A DNA stretch of 64,000 nt from Oscillatoriaceae cyanobacterium M33_DOE_052. GTDB taxonomy: Bacteria > Cyanobacteriota > Cyanobacteriia > Cyanobacteriales > Laspinemataceae. Each line of letters opens with the position of its first letter. Position 1 is the first letter of the stretch. The stretch is taken from positions 62,001-126,000 of the forward strand of contig DVDU01000100.1 of the NCBI GenBank assembly GCA_015296065.1. The letters are read 5' to 3'. The translations under genes and the position numbers were made by a program. This document shows positions 55,317-63,770 of the stretch, one piece after another. The notes under the pieces are model-generated. The model saw only the letters and a list, made by a program, of their open reading frames with translations. It was not told the DNA's origin and made no database searches.

Positions 55317-55354
55317 AATATCGCCAACCCGATAACCAACTAACATTTACATAT

Positions 55355-56530
55355 ATGAACACCAATTTCACCGACCCAAAAAACAACACTCTCCTAGAAA
55401 ACCAGCAGGTTTACCGCCGTCTAGAAATCAACTATACGCGCAACAAAAAACAAGATCATACACAGCTTTTAGATGCAGCAGCGGCAGCTTTCAGATATGA
55501 AGATTGCCGCGATGAATACTGGAACCCAGAAGAGTTTTCCCTATTCTATGGCACCCCTTTATGGGAGCAAGCCAGTGTCAGTCAGCGAGTGATTTTAAAT
55601 CAGCTTTACTGGGTGGCTTATTACTCCCAGATTATTTCGGCGGAAATTGCTACCATATTATTCAACCAAACCAGTGCCGCCGGACTTTATGCTTTAGAAG
55701 ATTTTCGCTTAGTCTGCGATATGCTAGACTTGGAATCAGCCCAAGAGCGTGCCCATATCAATGCTTTTAAAACCGTATCCAACCAAGTAGAAGCCGCCTT
55801 ATTTGGTAAGCGTATTTTCAGCTATCCCATGCGCGGGCCGTTTGCGGAAACTATGATTTTTGCCGATACCAACGCCCTCAAGGCTTGGTGGAAAAAATTG
55901 CAGCTTCGGGCTTTTGGAATGCTATCATCTGATAATGCCTTTCTCGCTTGCCAGTATTTTACCGTGCGGGGTTTGCGCACTCTCAACGGTAAGCTGGTAC
56001 AACACAAATTAAGTAATTATTACCAGCATCACGCCGACAAAGAAAATGCTCCCATTCCAGCCAAAATATCCTACTATCACTTTATGGATGAGAGTTTCCA
56101 TTTTAACAGTTCTACCATTGTAGGGCATGATGTGGTAAAATGCCTGAACCCACCCACGGATTTTGAAAAATTCGCGGCTAATTTGGGGTTGAAAGGGTGC
56201 CAAAAAGACCATTATAATTTTTCCGTAGCGATTAATGGCATTTTTTGGTATGACCCCGCCTTATATCCGGCGATTTATCAGGTGTTGCGATCCCCGGTGT
56301 TTGGTATGGATGATGGGGAAGCTAAGCAAATGATGCGACTCTGTTTCACGGAGGAATCCGACGGTTTACACCGCAGTTACCAAACTCACCGGGAGGCGGT
56401 AGCTTCTTATCAGGCGTATTTAGAAAAAGTGGATTATGCTTGGCAGGTGAATAAGGAAATGAGTTTAATGGCAGCAAATTCGATTCCTAAGTATTTGGCA
56501 ACGCAAAAGCGGGCTTTGGCTAAGTTTTAA
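55355..56530 (+). CDS. AurF-like di-iron oxygenase
   Basis: 391 residues, mostly helical. Candidate iron ligands: Glu in YYSQIISAEIATILFNQ, ERAH (Glu-x-x-His) in SAQERAHINAF, and DESFH (Glu-x-x-His) in FMDESFHFNSSTIVGHD, with a His after the second motif. This resembles the AurF/DUF-type family of N-oxygenases that convert amines to hydroxylamines or nitro groups, although C-oxidation is also possible. It is not closely similar to the di-iron protein at 53065-54006. Fifteen nt separate it from the second Rieske gene. Confidence 0.68.
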   Translation: MNTNFTDPKNNTLLENQQVYRRLEINYTRNKKQDHTQLLDAAAAAFRYEDCRDEYWNPEEFSLFYGTPLWEQASVSQRVILNQLYWVAYYSQIISAEIATILFNQTSAAGLYALEDFRLVCDMLDLESAQERAHINAFKTVSNQVEAALFGKRIFSYPMRGPFAETMIFADTNALKAWWKKLQLRAFGMLSSDNAFLACQYFTVRGLRTLNGKLVQHKLSNYYQHHADKENAPIPAKISYYHFMDESFHFNSSTIVGHDVVKCLNPPTDFEKFAANLGLKGCQKDHYNFSVAINGIFWYDPALYPAIYQVLRSPVFGMDDGEAKQMMRLCFTEESDGLHRSYQTHREAVASYQAYLEKVDYAWQVNKEMSLMAANSIPKYLATQKRALAKF

Positions 56531-56544
56531 AACCACAATTTACT

Positions 56545-57552
56545 ATGAAAATATTCAACAACTTTGATATCGTGGCCAAAGGATGGTATATTGCTTGTCC
56601 CAGCAATTCTTTGCCCAAAGGTCAAGTTAAATCTCTGGAACTGTGCGGGCAAAAAATTGCTCTATTTCGGGGAGAAGATGGGAAAGTGAGGGCAATAGAT
56701 GCGTTTTGTCCTCATTTAGGAACTGATTTGGGGATTGGGCGAGTGGATGGCAATTTGCTCCGGTGTTATTTTCACCATTGGGCTTTTGATGGCGAGGGAA
56801 AATGTCGGGATATTCCCTGTCAGGCGGAAATTCCTGAGAAAGCGCGTTTACGTGGTTATGCCACTGATGAAAAATATAGTTTTATTTGGGTTTATCCCGA
56901 TGCGAATGCGCCGGAGGGAGTGGTAGAGTTTGACGAACTTAAAGGTCAAGAAGTGGTGGCGTTAGCGGATAAACCGTTGCAACGTCACTGTCATCACCAT
57001 ATTTGTATGATGAATGGTATTGATGCCCAGCATTTACGCACAGTTCACCGGATAAATGTAAATTTAAATCTGTCTTTAGACCAGGATAGTTCGGGGAGAA
57101 TTATCGATTTTACTCTCAGCGGCGAGTTTCCTAATTCTACTTGGGGGGAAAAAGTGGGGCGGTGGCTTTTGGGCAGTCGTTATGCTTATTCTATGCGTTA
57201 TGCTGATGGTTGTATCGGACTGCTTACCATTATGAAGGATGTAAAATTGTTGCCGCCTCTGCATATGATTTATGCTTACACACCTTTACCGGCTGGGAAA
57301 ACGGGGGTACAACCGATTTATGTGACGGCAAAACGAGAGGGGGTTTTCGGTTGGGTGGTAGCGCGGTTTTTGCTGTGGCTGACTCGCTGGTTTTATTATG
57401 TGTTGCGGGATGAGGATGGCCAAATTTATGATAATATTTGTTACAATCCTCAGAATTTACTCCCCATCGATGGTAATTTAGTGGCATATATGGCTTATGT
57501 GAATCGGTTAGAGCCATCGGGGTGGTCGAAAACCCATAATTTGGTAAGTTAA
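56545..57552 (+). CDS. Rieske non-heme iron oxygenase 2
   Basis: 335 residues, a paralogue of 51161-52219. Rieske ligands Cys55, His57 (CPHLGTDL), Cys74 and His77 (CYFHHW). Mononuclear-iron motif N-x2-D-x2-H-x4-H in MMNGIDAQHLRTVHRI. A hydrophobic C-terminal stretch (GWVVARFLLWLTRWFYYV) again hints at membrane-near activity and a hydrophobic substrate. Its stop is directly followed by the ferredoxin start (TAAATG), a strong hint that the ferredoxin delivers its electrons. Confidence 0.9.
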   Translation: MKIFNNFDIVAKGWYIACPSNSLPKGQVKSLELCGQKIALFRGEDGKVRAIDAFCPHLGTDLGIGRVDGNLLRCYFHHWAFDGEGKCRDIPCQAEIPEKARLRGYATDEKYSFIWVYPDANAPEGVVEFDELKGQEVVALADKPLQRHCHHHICMMNGIDAQHLRTVHRINVNLNLSLDQDSSGRIIDFTLSGEFPNSTWGEKVGRWLLGSRYAYSMRYADGCIGLLTIMKDVKLLPPLHMIYAYTPLPAGKTGVQPIYVTAKREGVFGWVVARFLLWLTRWFYYVLRDEDGQIYDNICYNPQNLLPIDGNLVAYMAYVNRLEPSGWSKTHNLVS

Positions 57553-57852
57553 ATGAGTGAAAAAACTTGTGTGGTGAGGTTTCCTGGTACGGATTATCCG
57601 CCGCTGGAGTTAAAAGCTGGGGATAAACTGTCGGAACATCTGACGGCGCAGAATTCGCCAGTTTTGTTTGGTTGTCGCACGGGTATCTGTGGCACTTGTT
57701 TGGTGCTGGTTGAGGGGGATATCCCACCGCCGGGGGAGGATGAGAGGGAAATTTTATATGTGATGGAAATGGAAAATACCCCAGCGAGGTTAGCTTGTAT
57801 GGTGGAGCTAACTGGGGATATTAACCTGGTATTTGTTGAGGAGCAAATGTGA
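57553..57852 (+). CDS. Plant-type 2Fe-2S ferredoxin
   Basis: 99 residues. Cluster ligands Cys41, Cys46 and Cys49 (FGCRTGICGTC) and Cys82 (RLACMV): C-x4-C-x2-C plus distal Cys. The sequence is more divergent than photosynthetic PetF, with the GEDEREIL segment typical of accessory ferredoxins that serve oxygenases. Sandwiched between two Rieske genes, with 0-nt and 4-nt junctions, it is almost certainly their electron donor. No dedicated reductase is in the window. Confidence 0.92.
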   Translation: MSEKTCVVRFPGTDYPPLELKAGDKLSEHLTAQNSPVLFGCRTGICGTCLVLVEGDIPPPGEDEREILYVMEMENTPARLACMVELTGDINLVFVEEQM

Positions 57853-58871
57853 GGTTTGAGGATTTTTGGTATGTGGTGGGTTTGAGTGAGGAGTTAGGAC
57901 AAAATAATGTCTTAGCGCGGATGGTTCTGGGGGAATGGTTGGCGGTGTTTCGCGGGGAGGATGGGGAAGCAGTGGCGTTACGCGATCGCTGCATGCACCG
58001 CAATAGTCGCCTCTCCCCCGGAACAGTCTGCGCGGGAAAAATTCACTGTCCCTACCACGGTTGGGTATATGATAAAACCGGACAAGTGGTAGCAGTTCCC
58101 GCTGAGGGAGATAATTTGCAAAAGCTACCCGATCGGCGCGCCCAAAAATACGCCACCAAAGAACAAGACGGATATATCTACGTCCGTTTAGCCGATAAAC
58201 CAACGGCAGAATTAGACCCATTCCCCATGCCTTATTATAGTCAACCAGGATGGGAAACCGTGCGAGTAATTAACCGGTTTGCCAATAACGTCACCAACTG
58301 CGCCGAAAACTTTATCGACATTCCCCACACCGTCTCAGTACATCCCGGAATTTTTCGCAACCCCCGCCAACAAAAACTAGAAATGACCGTGGAGCGGCGC
58401 AATGGTTCGGTATTTGTCACTTACCGCAATGAAACAAATAATTTAGGAATGTGGGAAAAATTCCTAAACTGGCGTGGGGGTCAAGTGCATCATACCGATA
58501 GCTTTCATATGCCTAATGTCACCAGCGTAGAATATAATTTTGGCAACCACAGGCGCTTTTTTATCACCAGTCAATCTATCCCAGAAACCGATAATAGCAC
58601 TTTAGTTTACACAGATGTAACGTTTAATTACGGAATTTGGAACAAGTTGGCGCGTCCTTTCGTCCGGTGGACAGCCCAAAAAATTATCGACCAAGATATC
58701 ATTATTTTGGGCATTCAGGGAGAAGTAATTGCTAAATATGGCAGCAAGTTTGCCAATACTCCTGCCGATACCATTCACGTTTTGGTTGAATCAATTCGCC
58801 ATTCCCTAGAGGTAGGAGAAGACCCCAGAAAGCTCCCAGAAATAAAGCGTGAAGTTGATTTTTGGGTGTAA
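57849..58871 (+). CDS. Rieske non-heme iron oxygenase 3
   Basis: 340 residues, starting at GTG 57849 (MRFEDFWYVVGLSEEL), whose GTGA overlaps the ferredoxin stop. Rieske ligands Cys48, His50 (CMHRNSRL), Cys67 and His70 (CPYHGW). Mononuclear iron in NCAENFIDIPHTVSVH (Asp...His...His). This belongs to the CMHR/CPYHGW subgroup with vanillate-demethylase-like and SxtT-like oxygenases, distinct from the other two in the cluster. It probably hydroxylates or demethylates a later intermediate. Confidence 0.92.
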   Translation: MRFEDFWYVVGLSEELGQNNVLARMVLGEWLAVFRGEDGEAVALRDRCMHRNSRLSPGTVCAGKIHCPYHGWVYDKTGQVVAVPAEGDNLQKLPDRRAQKYATKEQDGYIYVRLADKPTAELDPFPMPYYSQPGWETVRVINRFANNVTNCAENFIDIPHTVSVHPGIFRNPRQQKLEMTVERRNGSVFVTYRNETNNLGMWEKFLNWRGGQVHHTDSFHMPNVTSVEYNFGNHRRFFITSQSIPETDNSTLVYTDVTFNYGIWNKLARPFVRWTAQKIIDQDIIILGIQGEVIAKYGSKFANTPADTIHVLVESIRHSLEVGEDPRKLPEIKREVDFWV

Positions 58872-58894
58872 AAATTTAGTTTTGATGCAGCAAA

Positions 58895-59617
58895 ATGATA
58901 GTATTTGCAGCTTTTATTATCTTAGTTGCCCTGACAGCAACTAAATCACATATTCGCACAGCTTGGCGCGAAAAAACCGGCGCTGATTGGCTGTTAGATG
59001 GTGCGGGTTTGTTTTGCCAAGGCATACTTATTCCCCTGCTCCAACTTACCATAGTTTATCAACTTTATCAATATCTGTTTCCTACTTATGCTGGCTGCTT
59101 ACACTGGCATCCTGTAGCGGCTTTTGTGGCGAGTTTTGTCCTAGTAGATTATATTTATTATTGGAATCACCGGCTGCTACACTCTAGATACCTGTGGTCA
59201 GTGCATCGAGTGCATCACACGATGACCACCAGGGATGTGCTGGGGACTTCCCGCAATACCCTATGGGCGAGTTTTTTAATCGTCTATCTGTGGGTTCATG
59301 GGTTGTTTCTTTACTTGTTGGCGCATCCGAGTTATTATGCTCTAGGGGTGAGTTTGACGGCGGCGCTGGATTTGTGGCGCCATAGTCAAATAGAATGGCC
59401 AGATAATTGGTTATTTCGGTGCTTGGGGTGGGTTTTGATTTTACCTCAAGACCACGCTTGGCACCATGCACCAGGGGATGATTGCAATTTCGGGGCAAAT
59501 TTTAAGTTGTGGGATATGCTACATGGGACTTATCGGGAGTCAGCAGAAGCTCCTGATGTTTTGGGGATTCCAGTTCCGCTAAATTTGATGCAAATGTTAT
59601 TTTGGCCTTGGCTATGA
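58895..59617 (+). CDS. Fatty-acid-hydroxylase/sterol-desaturase family membrane protein
   Basis: 240 residues with about four membrane helices. The histidine cluster for a membrane di-iron site is complete: HRLLH, HRVHH, then H in WRHSQIEWP and HAWHH near the C terminus. Family members hydroxylate or desaturate lipids and sterols or cleave alkyl ethers. The substrate is unknown, but its presence suggests a membrane-bound, lipid-like intermediate in this cluster. Its stop overlaps the next start (ATGA). Confidence 0.88.
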   Translation: MIVFAAFIILVALTATKSHIRTAWREKTGADWLLDGAGLFCQGILIPLLQLTIVYQLYQYLFPTYAGCLHWHPVAAFVASFVLVDYIYYWNHRLLHSRYLWSVHRVHHTMTTRDVLGTSRNTLWASFLIVYLWVHGLFLYLLAHPSYYALGVSLTAALDLWRHSQIEWPDNWLFRCLGWVLILPQDHAWHHAPGDDCNFGANFKLWDMLHGTYRESAEAPDVLGIPVPLNLMQMLFWPWL

Positions 59618-60222
59618 CTACGCTTAGTAAGATACTGGCTTTTTTTCCGGCTACAGTGATGTTATTGTCCCTGTTGTCGTTTTTGTGGCTGTGCGGTGAT
59701 GGGGGAATTTGGGCGCTGTTGGCTTTGGTGTTTTGGTTGTATGGTTTTCCCCTAATAGTTTATAGAATTCACAGCCATTTTTATCCTATAAAGGAGGGAA
59801 TTAGCTATTTGCGTGGCCCGGATTATTCTCCTTGGTGGGGTAGCAGTCAAATTCAGTTAATTTATAGTAGTTTCCCGATGTTGGAGGTGGTGTTAAGATT
59901 GATTCCCGGCGCTTTTTCCGCGTGGTTGCGGTTGTGGGGTTCTCAGGTGGGTCAGGATGTGTATTGGACGCCGCATCTGGATCTTACGGATAGGGGTTTG
60001 GTGGAGGTGGGCGATCGCGTCATCGTCGGACACCGCGTGGGGTTCTACCCCCACACCATTAAACCCAAAAAAGATAACCTGATTTTGTATGTCAAAAAAA
60101 TCAAAATTGGCAGCGATGTATTTATTGGCGCCGGTTGTCGCCTCACTCCAGGAGCAGAAGTAGAAACCAGCACTTTTGTCCCCACCCTCACCGATATCTA
60201 TCCCAATCAAAAGGTCAAATAA
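59614..60222 (+). CDS. Hexapeptide-repeat acyltransferase-like protein
   Basis: 202 residues from ATG 59614. Two N-terminal membrane helices (about 8-50), then a left-handed beta-helix domain with hexapeptide units (GSQVGQDVYWTPHLDL, GLVEVGDRVIVGHRVG, IKIGSDVFIGAGCRLTPGAEV). Such proteins usually transfer acetyl or other acyl groups. Active-site His candidates exist (GHRVGFYPHT) but I cannot fix the donor. The membrane anchor fits with the adjacent FAH-family protein. Its stop overlaps the GH3 start (TAATG). Confidence 0.82.
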   Translation: MTTLSKILAFFPATVMLLSLLSFLWLCGDGGIWALLALVFWLYGFPLIVYRIHSHFYPIKEGISYLRGPDYSPWWGSSQIQLIYSSFPMLEVVLRLIPGAFSAWLRLWGSQVGQDVYWTPHLDLTDRGLVEVGDRVIVGHRVGFYPHTIKPKKDNLILYVKKIKIGSDVFIGAGCRLTPGAEVETSTFVPTLTDIYPNQKVK

Positions 60223-61844
60223 TGCGTCCTCTAATTCAGCTCTGCGGTCAGCTATTTGCTCCCTCCTACCAGAAATTCTATCAAGCCTTGGCGCAACCGC
60301 AACTCACCCAGCATCAGGTACAGCAAGATATTTGCCAGCGACTGATTCATAGCCAATATGGAGAATCCCTGGGAATTAAATCTATCGCCGATTGGCATCA
60401 TATCCCCATTGTCAATTACGATGATATCCAAAAATGGATTCTCACGGATGCTGGATTAACATTGAATCCCCCCCAACCCCCCTTAAAAAGGGGGGCGGAA
60501 TTGAAAGCTCTAACCCCAGAAAAAATCATATTTTATGAAAAAACCTCTGGCAGTCGGGGACCGGCGAAACTCATCCCTTATACTAAGTCTTTGCGCCGCT
60601 CTTTTAACCAGATGTTTTGCGTATGGGCGCATGATTTGATTGTCAATGGCCCGAAATTTAATACTGGTAAGTTGTATTTCTGTATTTCTCCCCAATTTGG
60701 CACCGGGGAAACCAATATCCCCACCTTGCAAGATGATTCAGAATATCTGGATTTATGGTTGCGGTGGCTGTTGGCTCCTTTTTTGGTGTCTGCGGGTGTG
60801 GTAAATCAGTTTCGTGATGCAGTAGAATTTAAGGAAAAATTAGCTTTAGCCCTGTTGTCAGCGGAAAACTTAGAAATTATCTCAATTTGGAGTCCTAGTT
60901 TTTTGCGGGTGATTTTGGATTATATTGCCCAAAGGTTCGTAGTAGGGCTTCAGCCCTCCATCCAAAATCCTCGCCGTCGAGCTACTCTCCGAGAAGTTGC
61001 GCAAAAGTTCTTAGTAGGACTTCAGCCCTCCATCCAAGAGTCAGTTGAGCCATCTCTCTCCCAATATCCCTGGACAGAAATTTGGCCAAATTTAAAACTT
61101 ATTTCTTGTTGGGATGCGGCGCAAGCGGCGGATGGTGCGGGTTTATTGCGTTCTCTGTTTCCCGGTGTTATGGTGCAGGGTAAAGGTTTGTTAGCGACGG
61201 AAGCACCGATGACGGTTCCTTTAATTGAGGCGGGGGGATGTTTACCGGTTTTAGATGAGGTATTTTTTGAGTTTGAGGATACTAATGGACAAATTTATCG
61301 TCTGGAAGAATTACAATTGGGTGGGGTGTATGGGGTGGTGGTTTCCCAAAAGGGGGGTTTGTACCGCTACCGCATGGGCGATCGGGTGCGAGTCACCCAT
61401 TTTTACTTAGAAACTCCTTGTTTGGAATTTATCGGACGGGAGGGGACTATCAGCGATTTAGTGGGAGAAAAGCTGAATTCTGATTTTCTCTGGGATATAA
61501 TCCAAGAATTGGGCCTTACTGGAGCTTGTTTCACCAGTTTAGTCCCGGTGACATTCCCCCAACCTTATTACCTGTTGCTGTTGGATGCAGTGCAGGAAAC
61601 CGAGACAGAAATTGCCCCGCGTTTAGATGCGGCGTTGATGCGATCGACCCACTATCGTCAAGCGCGACTTTTAGGACAACTCGCCCCCCTCCGCGTCCTC
61701 ATCTCCAAGCGCATCCCCGAAATCATCACCAACTTTAAAACCCGTTCCGGTCAAAAATGGGGCGATATCAAACACCCACTTTTAGAAACATCTCCCATTC
61801 ATCCCGAACTCTTCCAACAACTAGAACAACTCCACCATAACTAA
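60222..61844 (+). CDS. GH3-family acyl-adenylating enzyme
   Basis: 540 residues from ATG 60222 (MRPLIQLCGQLFAP). GH3 members activate a carboxylic acid with ATP and join it to an amine, usually an amino acid. Motif I reads YEKTSGSRGPAKLIPYT, motif II GVVVSQKGGLYRYRMGDRV, and a later FIGREGTISDLVGEKL fits the C-terminal domain switch. Three palindromic dispersed repeats are read through in frame: CCCCCCTTAAAAAGGGGGG (about 60468-60500) and GTAGTAGGGCTTCAGCCCTCC-type units (60934-60960, 61005-61033), adding about 12 and 37 residues (QRFVVGLQPSIQ, QKFLVGLQPSIQ). Confidence 0.88.
   Translation: MRPLIQLCGQLFAPSYQKFYQALAQPQLTQHQVQQDICQRLIHSQYGESLGIKSIADWHHIPIVNYDDIQKWILTDAGLTLNPPQPPLKRGAELKALTPEKIIFYEKTSGSRGPAKLIPYTKSLRRSFNQMFCVWAHDLIVNGPKFNTGKLYFCISPQFGTGETNIPTLQDDSEYLDLWLRWLLAPFLVSAGVVNQFRDAVEFKEKLALALLSAENLEIISIWSPSFLRVILDYIAQRFVVGLQPSIQNPRRRATLREVAQKFLVGLQPSIQESVEPSLSQYPWTEIWPNLKLISCWDAAQAADGAGLLRSLFPGVMVQGKGLLATEAPMTVPLIEAGGCLPVLDEVFFEFEDTNGQIYRLEELQLGGVYGVVVSQKGGLYRYRMGDRVRVTHFYLETPCLEFIGREGTISDLVGEKLNSDFLWDIIQELGLTGACFTSLVPVTFPQPYYLLLLDAVQETETEIAPRLDAALMRSTHYRQARLLGQLAPLRVLISKRIPEIITNFKTRSGQKWGDIKHPLLETSPIHPELFQQLEQLHHN
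60934..61033 (+). repeat. In-frame palindromic repeats inside the GH3 gene
   Basis: Two direct copies of GTAGTAGGGCTTCAGCCCTCCATCCAA type (second copy TTAGTAGGACTTCAGCCCTCC). The unit equals the intergenic palindromes at 33985-34170. Here it encodes VVGLQPSIQ / LVGLQPSIQ without breaking the frame. Confidence 0.8.
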
Positions 61845-61850
61845 ACCAAA

Positions 61851-62597
61851 ATGACATCTCGCCTACAATATCAAATCATAGCTAAAACGGATCCCGACCA
61901 ACCTTTAGTCCCCGATTACCTCCGCCAGTCCATGTTTGACTTGTATTTTCAATACTATGCTGGCACTAGCGCCACTTTGTTTAATTCTGACCTCAAGCAA
62001 AAAGATTATGTCATCTTATTATGGAATGAATCCCATCAACTCCAGGGATTTTCCACAGTTCAACTCATCAATTTTGAATTTAATCACCAACCAATTCGCG
62101 CCATATTTTCCGGCGATACGATTATCCACAATGATTATTGGGGCGAGCAAACTTTACCCCTCGCCTGGTGTCGCCTATCGGGAAAAATTAAAGCCGAAAA
62201 TACCGAATTACCTTTATATTGGTTTCTGATTGTCAAAGGATACCGCACCTATCGCTATTTACCCATATTTAGCCATAAATTTTACCCCACACACAGGTAT
62301 CCCACCCCGCCAGAAATCCAATCATTAATGGATTATCTGGCTAATTTCAAATTCGGCGATTATTATGACCCCCAAACCGGCTTAGTCAAGTTCCCCGAAT
62401 CTCAGGGACATTTGCGCGATGATTGGGCTGATGTGAAAGAAGGGTTTCGGGACAAACCAGATATCAAATATTTCCTAGAACGCAATCCCGAATATTACAA
62501 AGGTCACGAATTAGTCTGTTTTACCGAGTTGAGCGAAGAAAATATGCGCTCTCACGCTCGCCGTGGCTTCATCGAAGGCTTGCAAGGCAAGTTGTAA
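61851..62597 (+). CDS. Unidentified protein ending the cluster (GNAT-like fold possible)
   Basis: 248 residues; family not recognised. A central QGFSTVQLINFEF...AIFSGDTIIHNDYWG alternates beta strands like acyl-CoA N-acyltransferases, and the end is helical (DIKYFLERNPEYYKGHELVCF, TELSEENMRSHARRGF). Aromatic-rich (YFQYYAG, GYRTYRYLPIF). It starts 6 nt after the GH3 stop, so it is in the same operon. A role as second acyl or amine transfer step is a guess. Confidence 0.6.
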   Translation: MTSRLQYQIIAKTDPDQPLVPDYLRQSMFDLYFQYYAGTSATLFNSDLKQKDYVILLWNESHQLQGFSTVQLINFEFNHQPIRAIFSGDTIIHNDYWGEQTLPLAWCRLSGKIKAENTELPLYWFLIVKGYRTYRYLPIFSHKFYPTHRYPTPPEIQSLMDYLANFKFGDYYDPQTGLVKFPESQGHLRDDWADVKEGFRDKPDIKYFLERNPEYYKGHELVCFTELSEENMRSHARRGFIEGLQGKL

Positions 62598-62602
62598 GGT
62601 AT

Positions 62603-62663
62603 GGTGGGCAATGCTCTGATCCAGCTCTGGAGACGAGAACCTACAACCCATTGCCCACCCTAC
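62603..62663. repeat. GTAGGGTGGGCA-type inverted repeat after the cluster
   Basis: Arms GGTGGGCAATG (62603-62613) and CATTGCCCACC (62649-62659). It lies 5 nt after the cluster's last stop and just before the convergent Uma2 gene end; a likely transcript-end hairpin. Confidence 0.7.
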
Positions 62664-62673
62664 ATATCTGGAT

Positions 62674-63393
62674 CTACATATCTGGGTCAATTCCCAATTC
62701 TCTCAATTTGGCGGCGAGGCGATCGGCCCGCTGTCGTTCCGTTTCGGCTCGCTGTCGTTCCGCATCGGCCCGCAGTCGTTCCGTTTCGGCTCGCTGTCCT
62801 TGTTCCACATAAGTAAGTAGATACTCCCCCGTCTGGGGAGAGAAAAACCGCAATTGACCGTCACGAAGCAACCGCAGCTCTAAACCCAAAACTTCCGAAG
62901 GCACACAAAAAGTCCCATCTGGGAGCAGATTTGGCGTCAACACCTGATAACTGTTGCCCACCAAACGCCGTCCTTTTAACGGCGGCTTGAGATAATCACC
63001 AGAGGGGTCATACTGGAAATATTCCCTCACACCCATTTGGGCGTAAGTGTTCGGTTTCTTTTGTTCGTCCGTATGTCGCGTACTCTTAGAAGTCACTTCC
63101 AACACCCAGTCCGGGGTTTGGCCATTTTCTTCCCAGACTTTGTAACTGCGGCGGGGGCGATTTTCCACCCCAAAGACCACAAACACATCGGGAGCGACTA
63201 CCGCATCGGGGACGCCTTCCTCGTAACAGAGCCAGAGATTGCCGGAAATGTACACATCTTGGCGGTTTTGAAAATAGAGTTTCAGGGACTCAACGCCATA
63301 AACTAGATAATCGCGGGTGGGGTCGCTTTCTGCCATTGGGGAACCATCCGGTTCGGGATAAACGATCGGGGTTTGCAGGCTAGTTTGGGTCAT
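62674..63393 (-). CDS. Uma2-family (DUF820) PD-(D/E)xK protein
   Basis: 239 residues from ATG 63391-63393 (MTQTSLQTPIVYP); in-frame codons farther upstream are repeat DNA. The nuclease core has VVAPDVFVVFG and WVLEVTSKSTRHTDEQKK, the acidic and E-x-K active-site elements, and the GVREYFQYDPSGDYL segment typical of cyanobacterial Uma2 proteins. The last 45 residues are a coiled-coil made of RAETERQRAD-type repeats, encoded by tandem DNA repeats (about 62720-62800). These genes are highly multiplied in cyanobacteria; their function is unsettled. Confidence 0.85.
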   Translation of the reverse strand: MTQTSLQTPIVYPEPDGSPMAESDPTRDYLVYGVESLKLYFQNRQDVYISGNLWLCYEEGVPDAVVAPDVFVVFGVENRPRRSYKVWEENGQTPDWVLEVTSKSTRHTDEQKKPNTYAQMGVREYFQYDPSGDYLKPPLKGRRLVGNSYQVLTPNLLPDGTFCVPSEVLGLELRLLRDGQLRFFSPQTGEYLLTYVEQGQRAETERLRADAERQRAETERQRADRLAAKLRELGIDPDM

Positions 63394-63770
63394 GGTGGTT
63401 GATGGCAGCTTGGGAAAGCCGCCGCTGACGCCAGTGTACATTCTTGATTTTAACTTCTCGCCCCAACGCCCGGTAGGGTGGGCAATGCCTCTACTCCAGC
63501 TTTGGGAGAGAGCGGGTGAGGGAGACGGAGGAAAACCCAAACCCCATAACCCACCCTCAATCAATTTATATACAGTTGGCAATCTGTGATTTTTTAGGGA
63601 AATTATCGAAAAAAACTATTGACAAATCAGCGTCGATGGTGTATAGGCAGTGAAATGGTACGGATAAGGGGAAAGATTAATTTTATTTTAAGTAATGTTA
63701 CCCCAACGTGATATGATTCCCCTTGGCTTGCGGAAAGCAGGTCAACAACTCTGGCTCAAAATCTCACACT
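63394..63770. other. Divergent intergenic region with atp promoter
   Basis: 377 nt. A degenerate GTAGGGTGGGCAATG element spans about 63472-63558. The remainder is the atpI leader with its promoter. Confidence 0.6.
63619..63647 (+). promoter_or_regulatory. Sigma70-type promoter of atpI
   Basis: -35 TTGACA (63619-63624), 17-nt spacer, -10 TATAGG (63642-63647). It leaves a leader of about 115 nt before GTG 63771. The best canonical promoter match I see in the window. Confidence 0.65.

Noticed and set aside
51161-62597. Saxitoxin-type cluster
   Set aside because: Rieske 3 and the ferredoxin recall SxtT/SxtH and SxtW, but there is no SxtA-like polyketide synthase, amidinotransferase or carbamoyltransferase in the window.
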